Numbered from the stretch's first letter, positions 1-10,646 are shown. The stretch is 64,000 nt of DNA from Flavobacteriia bacterium (GCA_016178305.1 JACOTM010000020.1:1-64000), one strand, 5' to 3'. Program-made: numbers and translations. Notes: generated from the sequence alone by a model not told the origin.

Positions 1-1699
1 CGGATTGATTTGATTTTTCGATACAAAATGTTTCTATAAGATTTCCATTTACATCAAAAGTTGAATCGCACAGCTGATTTTCATTCACATTAAATTTACA
101 AAAGTTATATGAACTTTGATAGGTTTCAACAAACCATGAAGGTGCTGCTGTGTAAAGTGGTGCTCCTGCTCCTCCGCATACAATTTGACACCGACCTTGA
201 TCTGGTCCACTTCCATAAGTTAAAACAGGAGTTGTTGTGCTCACATTTCTATTTATAGGCTTAGATCGTTCATACATGTGGTCATGTCCTGTCAATATTA
301 AATCCACACCATAATCATCAAATGCTTTCCACCAAGTATTGTAATAATTATCCATTTCTCCTGCATGGTTTCCAATTGTATAAAAAGGTCTGTGAAAAAA
401 TACTACTTTCCATGTCTTATCTTGATTTTCTTGTAAAGTATTAAGTAACCAATTGTATTGAACTAAATTGGAAGGATCTTCAGAATTCAAACAAATAAAT
501 AAAGCATTGCCATAATTGAAGGAATAAAATAAATTTGTTGTTCCAGTGTTTATCGGGCTAACGGGTAATTCAAAGTTATTCTGATAATCAGGAACACTGC
601 TTGCATCATGATTTCCTAATGCATGATATATAATATTATTTTCGACAAATGTTTTCGCGAAATCAAACCAATTGTTCCAATCAGAAACAGAACCACCGTC
701 TGCAACGATATCTCCATTAAAAAGAGTTAAATCTGTTTTTTTAGATTGCGCTAACTCAGACACTTGATTCCAAACACTTACTCCAGAACGACTATCACCC
801 AAAGCTGTAAACGAAAATGAAGTTGTTACAATTGGCTTTGAAGTTTTAAAAAGTTTTACATCTGACCACAACATACTATAGGAATCATACAATTTATAAT
901 AAAGCGTTGTATCAGGATTCAAATTTGGAAAAGTGTAATCATTGAAATAATCTTCATAACCACTTCTTGAACCAGCAGTAAATTCTCCCATTTCAAGATC
1001 AATAGCATAACCCCATTTTATTTTATCAGCCGTTCCTTTTCCTTTCCAAGTTACAGCCACCCCAACTAAGGGATTATTCGCACTGCCCCATCTTATCTGA
1101 GAGATTGAAAATGGCGGATTAATATTGCCTTCTAGCGATAAATCAAATGTTAAATCAGAACTAGTTGCGCTACTTTGATGTACTTCAACGGCCAATACAT
1201 TATTTCCATTTTGAAAAAGAACTGGCAATAACAATGTATCATGTGGCATACTTTCATCTGTTGACGATATTGCCGTTGATGCTAACGTCGCGTTATCAAT
1301 AACACTTATAGGCATATTATTTCTATATATTTCTATTCCATTCAAATAAACAACCAATCCATCATCTCTTTTAAGTGAAAGAGAAAAATTAAAAAATTGA
1401 GAAGGATTTGAAACATGAAACGTCTTTCTAAAATAAGTTGTAATATATTTAGAAGCAGTGTTTGAACCAAAATTTATTATTGTTGTCTCATCACCATCAC
1501 CATATCCAAATTCTCCGGAACCTGAATTCCATGTTTGATCTGAAAAAGATGCATTCATCCAATCATTTCCTGGATTCGTGCCTTGATCCCAATATTTCCA
1601 AGTGCTTCCAAAAGGTATAATCGCTGTTTGACTGTTTACAATTAAAGAAATAAAAATTCCACAAAATATTATTACTCCTTGTTTCCAATGTTTTTTCAT
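1..1699 (-). CDS. Secreted purple-acid-phosphatase-like metallophosphoesterase (C-terminus off window)
   Basis: Read by translating the minus strand from the ATG at 1699; the frame stays open to the left edge, so the C-terminus is missing. The N-terminus (MKKHWKQGVIIFCGIFISL...NSQ) is a signal peptide. About 270 residues of beta-rich sequence follow, then a calcineurin-like phosphoesterase domain with its metal-binding blocks in order: GDSRSG near residue 301, GDIVADG near 327, GNHD near 362, a FFHRP block, and GHDHMYER near 471. A fibronectin-like domain before this catalytic core is the purple acid phosphatase layout. It is probably an exported phosphomonoesterase or phosphodiesterase; the substrate cannot be told. 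A T9SS sorting domain may lie beyond the edge. Confidence 0.85.
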   Translation of the reverse strand, partial: MKKHWKQGVIIFCGIFISLIVNSQTAIIPFGSTWKYWDQGTNPGNDWMNASFSDQTWNSGSGEFGYGDGDETTIINFGSNTASKYITTYFRKTFHVSNPSQFFNFSLSLKRDDGLVVYLNGIEIYRNNMPISVIDNATLASTAISSTDESMPHDTLLLPVLFQNGNNVLAVEVHQSSATSSDLTFDLSLEGNINPPFSISQIRWGSANNPLVGVAVTWKGKGTADKIKWGYAIDLEMGEFTAGSRSGYEDYFNDYTFPNLNPDTTLYYKLYDSYSMLWSDVKLFKTSKPIVTTSFSFTALGDSRSGVSVWNQVSELAQSKKTDLTLFNGDIVADGGSVSDWNNWFDFAKTFVENNIIYHALGNHDASSVPDYQNNFELPVSPINTGTTNLFYSFNYGNALFICLNSEDPSNLVQYNWLLNTLQENQDKTWKVVFFHRPFYTIGNHAGEMDNYYNTWWKAFDDYGVDLILTGHDHMYERSKPINRNVSTTTPVLTYGSGPDQGRCQIVCGGAGAPLYTAAPSWFVETYQSSYNFCKFNVNENQLCDSTFDVNGNLIETFCIEKSNQS

Positions 1700-1886
1700 C
1701 GTTTCTGAGATTTCAATTATTATGAATCAAAAGTAAACGAGTTGTAAAATAATTAAAAATGAATATTCATTAGCTTTTTGGATTTCATTCTGAAATTCTA
1801 ACAGCTATTTTTATCCAATAATTTTAGACAAATTATTTTCGTAAGTTTATCGCGATGGTTTGAGTTTGTCGAAAGAAGTTTATTTC

Positions 1887-2150
1887 AAACCTCAGTTCGA
1901 TTAATATTTTACACTCAGATTTTAATTAAATTTGAAAGGACAAGGCGTGTTTTCGTAGGTTTAGCGGGCTAAATCAAGAAGACACAACGAAGGCTTTTCG
2001 AATTTAATTGAAAAGCATTTTGTACATTTCACCTATAAAAAGTGATTTACTTCCGATTGCAAAATATTAATCGAACTGAGGTTTCAAGAAACTTTTGAGA
2101 AGTGAATTGCTGTTTATAGACAATCTGAATGTAAAATTTTAGTCGAATTA
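1887..2150. repeat. Intergenic palindromic element, copy 1 (24-bp perfect inverted repeat)
   Basis: Between the phosphoesterase and the next gene, 1887-1910 and 2061-2084 are exact reverse complements over 24 bp (core CCTCAGTTCGATTAA). Inside are TAGCGGGCTA (1962-1971) and CTATAAAAAGTGATTTACTT (2033-2052). A second array, CTTTTGAGAAGT then TTTATAG (2092-2119) and a further end-like sequence (2125-2150), follows. The same modules recur at 59933-60219, and one end recurs at 20180-20207. No reading frame is visible, so it resembles a non-autonomous miniature element or a structured intergenic repeat. The family is not recognised. Confidence 0.75.
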
Positions 2151-2178
2151 AACAAAAATATATTCGCTTTTTTGGAAA

Positions 2179-3699
2179 TCAAATGGGTAATTCCTTAATA
2201 TCATTCGGGCTTATTTTCATTTTTACCCAATTCAATACACCAATCGCATTGAAAATTCCTTTTTCATATTCATCATGTTGAAGCGTTTGCAATTCTGTAT
2301 AAAGTTTCAAAAACAATACTTGTTCTTCCTTTAGAGAAGCAATATTGATTAGACGTTTAAAAAATTTTAACAAAATCGCTTCTGTTTTGAATAATTTATC
2401 GCGAGAAGATAAGAAGTAACGGGAAGATTGTACCAAGTATTCTAAGTGTTGAAAATCTTTCATTTCACAATGTGCCATCAAATTTAATAAACGGGCATAA
2501 CTCAGAATATCTTTTCTTAAATCAGAATTGGAATCTTCAATAATTTTACTAATCCATTGAACACATATCTTGTATTGTTTTGCGCCAAAAAAAGCATAGG
2601 AAATTTGATAATTTAACAATAAAATTTTTGACTTATGAATCACTTCTTGATAGTACTTGAGTCCTTGTTTGATCTCGTTGACTAAAGTAATGGAATCTAC
2701 AAACCTATTTTGCTCATTTAACAATGTTAGCTTCAAGCTATAATAACGATGAAATTGTTTTCCTTCTTGTAAAAAATTAAGTGGTTTAATCTGATTTATT
2801 TCTTGTAAAAGTCTTTCGACTTCATCATATTTTTTTGCTTTCAAACAAATTTCACAAGCATTTGCTTTGTGAGACATTTCATCAGAAAACCCTAATGAGG
2901 TATTTTTTGTATTTTTTCTTTCTTTTACAAACTGCTGATAATATGCGTACGATTCTTCAAATCTCCCTAAAACATACAGTGATGTATAATGAATAAAATG
3001 AAAGATTTCTTTTGCGAATTCAGATTTTGCCATTGTTATATCTTTCAGTAAATCATTTGATAAAATTTCATGAATCTGAGCAGCATTTTTATTATCTCTA
3101 ATCTGTTCCCCTTCCTGACGAATTAAAACGAAGAATTTTGTATATAATTCTATATATGCAGCTTGATTGGTCAATAGCTGAATAGAAGAACTTGAATCCA
3201 TCATTCCTTCATGCATCTTTTTAACCATTTTATCCACATTCACAGAAGATTGAGAACTGATTTTGATTTGTAATTTAGATAATTTTGGCATTAAATAATA
3301 AAGTTCATTTTGCTGAATTATTTTTTTTGCTTTTGCTAATTGTTTTCCACTTTGTTCATATAGCCCCTTGTTAAATAAAATTTCAGTTTCATGAAGTATT
3401 TGGCAAGCTGATATTTCTTGAGAAGTTCCAGCATGAAATTTATGCAATACCCGAAGAATTAGATTGTAGAGATAATTCTTTTCAGAAGGGAGATGTTTCA
3501 TAAAAACTTCTCCTGAAAACTGGGTAATTATTAGTTCTTCGCAGTAAAAAGTTTGACGGTCTATAGCATCAAAAAGACGAAGATAATTACTTTCTCTACC
3601 CTCGCTTTGTTTACGAGAAGTTTGTACTTTAAAATAACGTTTCTCACTTCTTGACAATGATTTAATCAGTGAAAATAGCTCATCCGTTTTCGCTTCCAT
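2179..3699 (-). CDS. Conserved hypothetical, helical-repeat protein
   Basis: A 506-aa soluble protein with no signal peptide or membrane segment. Its start MEAKTDELFSLIKSLSRSEKRYFK is charged and helical. The rest is a run of amphipathic helices with A/L/Y spacing (for example HKANACEICLKAKKYDEVERLL) that resembles degenerate TPR or HAT repeats, suggesting a protein-protein interaction scaffold. No catalytic motif is visible. It is a single gene between a repeat element and ftsE, both on the minus strand, with about 160 bp to ftsE. The product is not recognised; confidence is for the gene being real. Confidence 0.8.
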   Translation of the reverse strand: MEAKTDELFSLIKSLSRSEKRYFKVQTSRKQSEGRESNYLRLFDAIDRQTFYCEELIITQFSGEVFMKHLPSEKNYLYNLILRVLHKFHAGTSQEISACQILHETEILFNKGLYEQSGKQLAKAKKIIQQNELYYLMPKLSKLQIKISSQSSVNVDKMVKKMHEGMMDSSSSIQLLTNQAAYIELYTKFFVLIRQEGEQIRDNKNAAQIHEILSNDLLKDITMAKSEFAKEIFHFIHYTSLYVLGRFEESYAYYQQFVKERKNTKNTSLGFSDEMSHKANACEICLKAKKYDEVERLLQEINQIKPLNFLQEGKQFHRYYSLKLTLLNEQNRFVDSITLVNEIKQGLKYYQEVIHKSKILLLNYQISYAFFGAKQYKICVQWISKIIEDSNSDLRKDILSYARLLNLMAHCEMKDFQHLEYLVQSSRYFLSSRDKLFKTEAILLKFFKRLINIASLKEEQVLFLKLYTELQTLQHDEYEKGIFNAIGVLNWVKMKISPNDIKELPI

Positions 3700-3858
3700 T
3701 TCAGTTTATTATCATTCAAACTTACGTTTAAATTCTTTTTTTTCAAATATTAATTATTCATTCAAAAAAGACAAATTTTTCAGCACTTATAGCCTTTTAT
3801 TTAACTTGCTGAAATTTCGTTTTCTTAGATGGAAGTCATAATCAATTTAGACAGATTC

Positions 3859-4626
3859 TTAATCTTCGCTTGAAAAATTAATTTGTTCAAATGGATTGAA
3901 TCGATTTAAGGTATTGATTTCTTTAATTTTTCCATTTTCAACACGGGCTACTCTGCCAGGATATTTTTCAACCATTGTCATATCATGGGTTGCCATAAGA
4001 ACCGCAGATTTTTCTTCTCTTGCAACTGCTAAAAGCAAACGCATAATTTCTTCAGAAGTTTCAGGATCAAGATTCCCTGTGGGCTCATCTGCTAAAATTA
4101 ATTTTGGTTTATTGATTAAAGCACGAGCTATTGAAACACGTTGTTGTTCACCACCCGAAAGTGCATGAGGCATTACATTAATTTTATGCTCCAAACCTAC
4201 TAATTGTAAAATATCTCTTGATCGGGCCTCCATTGCTTTTTTGTCTTTCCAGCCAGTAGCTCCCATGACAAAAAATAAATTTTGCAATACTGTTCGATCT
4301 GTTAACAATTGAAAATCTTGAAAAACAACACCTAATTTACGTCGCAACATTGGAATATCTTTCTTTTTAAGATTTCTTAAATCATAACCACAGATTTCGC
4401 CTTCACCATCTTTTAAAGGAACTTCACCATAAATTGTTTTCAACAAACTACTTTTACCACTTCCTGTTTTTCCGATTAAATAAATGAATTCTGTTTCTCC
4501 CAATTCAAAATCAACCTCGTCAATGACAAGAGCACTTTTTTGATAAATTTTTGCGTTTTTAATACGAATTACGTGTTCCACTTCTAAAGTATTTCGTGTA
4601 AAGGTGCTAAAAACATACGAAGACAT
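3859..4626 (-). CDS. ftsE: Cell division ABC transporter ATP-binding protein FtsE
   Basis: A 255-aa ABC ATPase: Walker A GKTGSGKS (residues 52-59), Q-loop VFQDFQLL, signature LSGGEQQRVSIARAL, Walker B LILADEPTGNLD and H-loop ATHD. The sequence and short length fit FtsE, which with the membrane protein FtsX controls periplasmic peptidoglycan hydrolases during division. ftsX is not in this window. FtsE apart from FtsX and divergent from a large TPR gene is an arrangement I associate with Flavobacteriia (recollection, not checked). The first 20 or so residues are a short extension relative to most FtsE proteins, and no better internal start is visible. Confidence 0.93.
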   Translation of the reverse strand: MSSYVFSTFTRNTLEVEHVIRIKNAKIYQKSALVIDEVDFELGETEFIYLIGKTGSGKSSLLKTIYGEVPLKDGEGEICGYDLRNLKKKDIPMLRRKLGVVFQDFQLLTDRTVLQNLFFVMGATGWKDKKAMEARSRDILQLVGLEHKINVMPHALSGGEQQRVSIARALINKPKLILADEPTGNLDPETSEEIMRLLLAVAREEKSAVLMATHDMTMVEKYPGRVARVENGKIKEINTLNRFNPFEQINFSSED

Positions 4627-4822
4627 AAAAAAAAAATCAAAAATAATCTTAACAGAAATACGTTTAAAACTTTTACAAGTACTTTAAAAATACATGACCA
4701 TGCAGTTTAATTTTACTAGGTTAAAGACAATTCGAATCAATTTCAAATTGACAGAATAAAAAAAACAGATAATGTATTCATTTCATGTAGAATACTTAAA
4801 AAACAAACAAATAAATAAAGAG

Positions 4823-7800
4823 ATGAATAAATATTTAATAATATTATTTCTTACGACGATAACACAGCTTTTCAGCCAATCTACTGAAAAATACAATACT
4901 GATTATGCTTCATTTTATAGAGCTGAAGAATTGTATAACAAAGAACAATATGGCGCTGCAAGAAATGAATTTAGAGCTTTTATTAATCAATTTGATAAGA
5001 AAAATGATCCTCTTTATATACAGGCAATGTATTATGAAGGACTTTCTGCATTAGAACTATACCATAACGATGCTGTTGATTTATTGATAAATTTCAATAA
5101 AAATTATCCAGAAAGTATTTATCACAATGCTATTTTCTTTCGATTAGGGAAATATTATTACCAGAAAAAAGATTATTCTGAAACGTTGGTTTGGCTGAAT
5201 CAATTAAAAGTTACAGATGTGGAAGAAAGTGATCGGTCAGAATTTTATTTTAAGATAGGGTATTCGAATTTTCAAATTCATAAATTCGTTGAAGCTAGAA
5301 ATGCTTTTTTTGAAATTAAAGGAGATAGTTCACAATACAGCAATCCAGCCCTTTACTACTATTCTCATATTGCGTATCAAGATAAGTCGTATCAGACAGC
5401 TTTAGAAGGATTTCTAAAATTACAAAATGACACGCGTTTTTCCAGAGTTGTACCGTACTACATCATGCAGATTTACCATACGCAAAAAAAATACAAGGAA
5501 GTTACAGAATACGCTCCGAATGTTTTAGATACGAGCAATATTGTAAACATAAATGATATTAACCATATCCTCGGAGATGCCTACTATAAGACTGGTTTTT
5601 ATGATGAAGCGGTTTTATTTTTAGAAAAATACAATAAAGAATCCAAAACAACACGTGATGATGATTATGAATTAGCTTATGCATACTTTCAAAGTGAAAA
5701 TTATGTTGAGGCAATCAAATACTTTGACAAAGTAACCGAACAACGTGATAGTTTAAGTCAAGTAGCTTATTATCAAATTGGAGAAAGTTACCTCAAATTG
5801 GAAAAATTAGCACCGGCAAGAGCAGCGTTTAACGAAGCCTCGTTGATTAATTTAAATCCCAAAATTCAAAAAGATGCTTTATACAATTATGCTGTTTTGT
5901 CATATAAATTAGATATAAATCCTTATGATGAAGCAGTTGAAGCTTTGCAATTATATCTGAATAAATATCCCGATTCAGAGCGTAAAAATGATATTTATCA
6001 ATATTTGGTAAATGTTTATACCACTACCAATAAATTTGGAAAAGCCTTACAATCTCTTGATAAATTACAAAATAAAGATATTCGTTTAAAAACAGCTTAT
6101 CAAATAGTTGCTTATAATTATGCCGTAGAATTGTATCAAAAAAACAATTATGAAGATGCCGTTAAAACATTTGAACTGGTTGATAAGTTCCCTATTGATG
6201 CAACCATTTCAGCCAATGCAAAATTTTGGGAAGCCGATGCTCAATTTCAATTAAAAAAATATGATAAAGCTATTCAAGGTTATCGCGCTTATATAAATTC
6301 TCAAGGAATTACAGACATTACTATAAAGGCAGATGCATATTACAACATTGGATATGCGTATTACGCTAAAAACGACACCTCACAAGGGGTCGAAAATTTC
6401 CGAATTTATACGCAAACAATTAATTTATCCAATACAAAAAATAAAGCAAAATTAGTGGATGCATACATGCGGGCAGGTGATGGCTACTACATATTGAAAG
6501 AGAATGAAAACGCCGAAAAATTCTATAAAGGTGCCTATGATTTCAAATCAGGGAATGAAGATCAAGCTTTATTTTATTTAGCCAAAACATATACTGTTAT
6601 CAAAGGTAAAAACGAAGCGAAAATTAATGCATTGCAAGATATTATTAATAATTATTCCGGTTCAAAATATACACTTTCAGCTATCAATGAATTAGCTATA
6701 ACTTATAAATTTTTAGAAAAATATGATTTATCGCTTCGCTATTTTCAACTAATTGCAACCGATTATCCATCTTCTATACTTGTAAAATCAGTTAAAGTTG
6801 AAATTGCAGATTTATACTTAAAAAAACTAGATTATGTAAAATCAGAGCGTGCATTTAAAGAATTGTTAGACGAATATGGTTCTGATAGAGAAATTTGTGA
6901 GCGAGGAGCAAAAGGATTAATTGAATTATATTCTCTTCAAAAGAAATTTGAATTAGCAGAAGAAACTGGAAATAAATATCCATGTGCGGGAGTTACCAAA
7001 GACCAACAAGAACGAGAATTGTATTATTTACCTGCCATGATGGTTTATAATGATACAACAAAAACACTCGCAGCAATCGAATCCTTTGAAAAATATTTGA
7101 CAAAATATCCCGCTGGAATTTACGTCAATGAAGTTCGGAATCATTTAGCAGATTGTTATTATCGCACAAAAAACATTCCTAAAGCAGTTGAAATTTACAT
7201 CGAAACATTAAAAGAAACCACCAACGGTTATACAGAATTAGCTGCTATTCGAGTTTCTAAATACTTATTTAACTCTGAAAAATACGAAGAAGCAATACCA
7301 TATTATGCAAGATTAGAAAGTATCAGTTCAACACCAATCATTATTTTTAATTCAAGATTAGGGTTAATGAAAAGCCATTTTATTATTGAAGACTGGACCA
7401 AAGCAGCAGAATATGCGAAAATTGTTTTAGAAAACTCTCAATTAAATAATACAAACCGTTTGGATGCTGAATATGTTAAAGCTTTGGCAAATTACAATAT
7501 AGCAAATTATACAGAAGCAAAACCTTCTTTGGAATGGATTGTTAAAAATTCAACCAATGAAAAAGCTTCAGAAGCGAAATTCACAATCGCTGAAATGTAT
7601 TACAAATTAAAGGAATTAGAAAAATCAGAAATTGAAGTAAGAGCTTTATTGAAAATGAAACCAACATACAATTATTGGGTTGCAAAAGGCTTAATTCTTC
7701 AAGCAAAAACATTGATTTTGAAAAATGATCTTTTTCAAGCCGAACAAACATTAAAATCAGTCAAAGAACATTATCAAATAAACGATGATGGTATAATGGT

Positions 7801-7906
7801 TGAAGCAAATGAAGTTTGGGACGAATTAATGCAATTAAAAAATAAACCGAAAAATATTCAAGAAAGCGGTACTACAGAAATTGAAGTTAACGAAGGAGGA
7901 AATTAA
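4823..7906 (+). CDS. Periplasmic or surface TPR-repeat protein
   Basis: About 1027 aa. I start it at the ATG at 4823, where MNKYLIILFLTTITQLFSQ is a good signal peptide, rather than at an upstream in-frame ATG that would bury it. The rest is tandem tetratricopeptide and YbgF/CpoB-like repeats (many copies of the pattern A-x-Y-x-x-G-x-x-Y-x-x-x-x-Y-x-x-A). It likely scaffolds envelope complexes. The stop is 2 bp from the next ATG, so it is translationally linked to the outer-membrane barrel downstream. The exact partner is unknown. Confidence 0.88.
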   Translation: MNKYLIILFLTTITQLFSQSTEKYNTDYASFYRAEELYNKEQYGAARNEFRAFINQFDKKNDPLYIQAMYYEGLSALELYHNDAVDLLINFNKNYPESIYHNAIFFRLGKYYYQKKDYSETLVWLNQLKVTDVEESDRSEFYFKIGYSNFQIHKFVEARNAFFEIKGDSSQYSNPALYYYSHIAYQDKSYQTALEGFLKLQNDTRFSRVVPYYIMQIYHTQKKYKEVTEYAPNVLDTSNIVNINDINHILGDAYYKTGFYDEAVLFLEKYNKESKTTRDDDYELAYAYFQSENYVEAIKYFDKVTEQRDSLSQVAYYQIGESYLKLEKLAPARAAFNEASLINLNPKIQKDALYNYAVLSYKLDINPYDEAVEALQLYLNKYPDSERKNDIYQYLVNVYTTTNKFGKALQSLDKLQNKDIRLKTAYQIVAYNYAVELYQKNNYEDAVKTFELVDKFPIDATISANAKFWEADAQFQLKKYDKAIQGYRAYINSQGITDITIKADAYYNIGYAYYAKNDTSQGVENFRIYTQTINLSNTKNKAKLVDAYMRAGDGYYILKENENAEKFYKGAYDFKSGNEDQALFYLAKTYTVIKGKNEAKINALQDIINNYSGSKYTLSAINELAITYKFLEKYDLSLRYFQLIATDYPSSILVKSVKVEIADLYLKKLDYVKSERAFKELLDEYGSDREICERGAKGLIELYSLQKKFELAEETGNKYPCAGVTKDQQERELYYLPAMMVYNDTTKTLAAIESFEKYLTKYPAGIYVNEVRNHLADCYYRTKNIPKAVEIYIETLKETTNGYTELAAIRVSKYLFNSEKYEEAIPYYARLESISSTPIIIFNSRLGLMKSHFIIEDWTKAAEYAKIVLENSQLNNTNRLDAEYVKALANYNIANYTEAKPSLEWIVKNSTNEKASEAKFTIAEMYYKLKELEKSEIEVRALLKMKPTYNYWVAKGLILQAKTLILKNDLFQAEQTLKSVKEHYQINDDGIMVEANEVWDELMQLKNKPKNIQESGTTEIEVNEGGN

Positions 7907-7908
7907 AA

Positions 7909-9627
7909 ATGAAAAAGTCATTATTAACATATCTATTTATTTCACTTGGCTATTTCACATATAGCCAGGGTGAAATCAGTGTCAATGGCGAAAGCGTTGA
8001 TGTCAATACTAAAAGAACTGTTGAACCAGCTATGCGGCTAACTGAAAATCCAAAAGTAATCGATTCTATCAAGCCCACAAAAGTAATTGAATATCCATTG
8101 ATGAAGATTCAATTTCCAACAGTAATTGTTTTGGACACCATCAAACCTGCAAGCATTAAAACGGTGGACAAACTTCCACAATTATACCATTCGTATGTTA
8201 AATTAGGAATAGGAAGTAAATTAATGCCCTTAGGGGAAGTCTATTTTGATGGAAATCGTTCGAGAAGATATATATATGGCGTTCATGCTAAACATTTAAG
8301 TTCATTTGGGAATATTCCAAATTATGCCCCATCTCAATACGACCGTACAAATGGAAATATTTTTGGTGCTATCAATGAGAAAAATTATGCCCTAAAAGGA
8401 GATATTCACTATGGTAATAAAGGATTTCATTATTATGGAATTCAAAATGATTCGATTAACAGAGATAGTATTGCCCAAAGATTTAACGATTTCGGAGGAG
8501 ATTTTAGTTTTGATTCACACAAGAAAGATAGTGCAAATATGAATTATCTAATCGGATTAAGTTATAATAATTTTCAATCGAAAAAACCTGTCAATACAAA
8601 TTTAGCCAAATGGAAGGCTAATGAAAATTACTTTGCAATCAATGGTTTAGGAACTTATAAAACAGGAAAAGAAATCTACAATGTTGAATTAGGATTACGT
8701 TATAATGGTTACAAATATGGCGTTGCAGATACGAGTATTTCTTTATTGGATACTGGAATTGTTTCAAATAATACAATTATTCAGTTAAAACCTTCAATTA
8801 CTTCTTATTTAAAAAACAACCGTTTCAAAGTGAAAATTGGGGTTGATTTAACACTAGATGCACACGATAAAACAAAATTTTATATCTATCCTATAGCTGA
8901 ATTGAAATATTCTTTATTTAACGATTTATTTATTCCTTATATCGGATTAAAAGGTGGAATTAAACAAAATACATTTAAATCGGTCTCAACAGAAAATGAA
9001 TTTGTTTTAACCAATATCATTTTAAAAAACGAAAGTACTGCAATTGATGCTTTTATAGGATTTAAAGGAACTATTACCAAGCGAATTAGCTTCAATGCAA
9101 GTGCAAGTTTTGCAAGTTTTAAAAACAAACTTTTATTTGTGACAGACACAACATATTCTGTGAGAAACAAATTCAATGTAACGTATGACGATGGATTCAT
9201 GACGACAATTGAAGGGGCTCTTTCTTACCAATTAGTTGAAAAATTAAAAGTTGATGCTATTGCTAAATATTATTCTTATGCTTTAACAAACAATACTTAT
9301 GCTTGGAATTTACCGCAATTTCAAATAACGACAAGAGCACATTATAATTTATACGATCATTTTATATTCAATTTAGACTTAAATTTTGAAGGAGGAAGAA
9401 AAGCTTTGATTTATACAAAAGAATCAAATACAACTATTGAAAATAATCAATATGCTAAAAATTTAGGTTTAGTTTCGGATATTAATTTAAGTATTGAATA
9501 CCGATATAACAGTCGGATTTCAGCTTTTATACAAGGAAATAATTTAGTTGGTCAACGATATAAAAGATGGTATAACACACCTGTACAAGGCATTCAAGTA
9601 ATGGGGGGAGTTACTTTTAGATTTTAA
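7909..9627 (+). CDS. Outer-membrane beta-barrel protein (TonB-dependent-receptor-like barrel)
   Basis: 572 aa with signal peptide MKKSLLTYLFISLGYFTYSQ. The remainder is alternating hydrophobic/polar strands ending in an aromatic strand, GVTFRF, the usual outer-membrane barrel terminus. Sections such as YRYNSRISAFIQGNNLVGQRY resemble the last strands of TonB-dependent receptors, but no plug domain or TonB box is visible. The start is preceded by AAGGAGG, a rare clear Shine-Dalgarno for this genome, just after the TPR gene's stop. The two proteins probably act together at the outer membrane. Confidence 0.82.
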   Translation: MKKSLLTYLFISLGYFTYSQGEISVNGESVDVNTKRTVEPAMRLTENPKVIDSIKPTKVIEYPLMKIQFPTVIVLDTIKPASIKTVDKLPQLYHSYVKLGIGSKLMPLGEVYFDGNRSRRYIYGVHAKHLSSFGNIPNYAPSQYDRTNGNIFGAINEKNYALKGDIHYGNKGFHYYGIQNDSINRDSIAQRFNDFGGDFSFDSHKKDSANMNYLIGLSYNNFQSKKPVNTNLAKWKANENYFAINGLGTYKTGKEIYNVELGLRYNGYKYGVADTSISLLDTGIVSNNTIIQLKPSITSYLKNNRFKVKIGVDLTLDAHDKTKFYIYPIAELKYSLFNDLFIPYIGLKGGIKQNTFKSVSTENEFVLTNIILKNESTAIDAFIGFKGTITKRISFNASASFASFKNKLLFVTDTTYSVRNKFNVTYDDGFMTTIEGALSYQLVEKLKVDAIAKYYSYALTNNTYAWNLPQFQITTRAHYNLYDHFIFNLDLNFEGGRKALIYTKESNTTIENNQYAKNLGLVSDINLSIEYRYNSRISAFIQGNNLVGQRYKRWYNTPVQGIQVMGGVTFRF

Positions 9628-9661
9628 ATTTTAAGCCTCAAAAGAAACAATAAATAAAGAC

Positions 9662-10324
9662 ATGAAAAGAATAGTTGCCATAGCTATTATAACTCTTATA
9701 GGAATTCTTGTTGCATATTCAATAAATCGTAAAAAACCAAGGGAATTTCTTCCTATTTACAATCCTGTTGATCTCCATTCTGAAATGGTTGATTCATCCA
9801 TTTTAAGAAAAGGATTTGGGCATAAAATTGGAAATTTCAGTTTTAAAAACCAAGATGGTAAAAATATTACTCAAAAAACAATTGAAGGAAAAATTTTTGT
9901 TGTGGAATATTTTTTCACTACTTGCGGAACTATTTGTCCCAAAATGAACATTCAAATGCAACGTGTTCAGAAAGCGTTTTCGAACAATTTACAATTAAAA
10001 ATTCTAAGTTTTACAGTAAATCCAGAAATAGATACTGTTGAACAAATGAAACGCTATGCCCTTTCACATGGAGCCAATAACAAGCAATGGCATTTTTTAA
10101 CTGGATCGAAAGAAGAATTATACAAATTGGCCAGAACTTCATTTTTTGTACTCAAACCTGCTGAAGCTCAAAATTTAGGGGATGCTGGAAGTGATTTTAT
10201 ACACACGAATAATTTTGTATTAATTGACAAACAAAAACGTATTCGTGGTTATTATGATGGAACAAATTCAAAAGAAGTAGCTAAATTGATTAAACACATC
10301 CAACTTTTAATGGAAGAAGAATAA
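9662..10324 (+). CDS. SCO1/SenC family thioredoxin-fold protein
   Basis: 220 aa. An N-terminal membrane anchor (IVAIAIITLIGILVAYSI) is followed by a thioredoxin fold with the Cu-binding CxxxCP motif, C88-G-T-I-C92-P, and the conserved later histidine at 181 (FIHTNN). SCO proteins deliver copper to, or reduce, the CuA site of cytochrome c oxidase. No oxidase gene is nearby. It lies 34 bp downstream of the barrel gene on the same strand and may be the last gene of that transcript. Confidence 0.92.
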   Translation: MKRIVAIAIITLIGILVAYSINRKKPREFLPIYNPVDLHSEMVDSSILRKGFGHKIGNFSFKNQDGKNITQKTIEGKIFVVEYFFTTCGTICPKMNIQMQRVQKAFSNNLQLKILSFTVNPEIDTVEQMKRYALSHGANNKQWHFLTGSKEELYKLARTSFFVLKPAEAQNLGDAGSDFIHTNNFVLIDKQKRIRGYYDGTNSKEVAKLIKHIQLLMEEE

Positions 10325-10640
10325 ATATTTCACTAAAGAATTCAAGAATTATATGAAATCCATCTCCAATATCCAGCAAATATTTCCATAAAACTATAAA
10401 ATATTCATTCAAACACAGCTTTTAGTCGGATATTTCTATTGTTTTGTCGAATTAGTAGATTTTATTTAACGCGTTAGGAATACAAGAATTAATTTTAGCT
10501 CAACTTCTATGAATCGTATAATTTAATCTACGAACAACATTTTTTTAACAACCACTTAACATATTTCCCAGCAATTAAATTAATACAAATTCGTTTAAAT
10601 TTGAATAGAGAATGTTTTTTGATTTTTATTTCCTTTAGAT
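10325..10640. other. Intergenic, no gene seen
   Basis: About 316 bp of AT-rich sequence after the SCO gene. No start-to-stop frame with coding character was found on either strand. TAAATTTG at 10596-10603 resembles a Bacteroidota -7 element. The segment leads into the possible small RNA that follows. Confidence 0.5.
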
Positions 10641-10646
10641 CGATTG

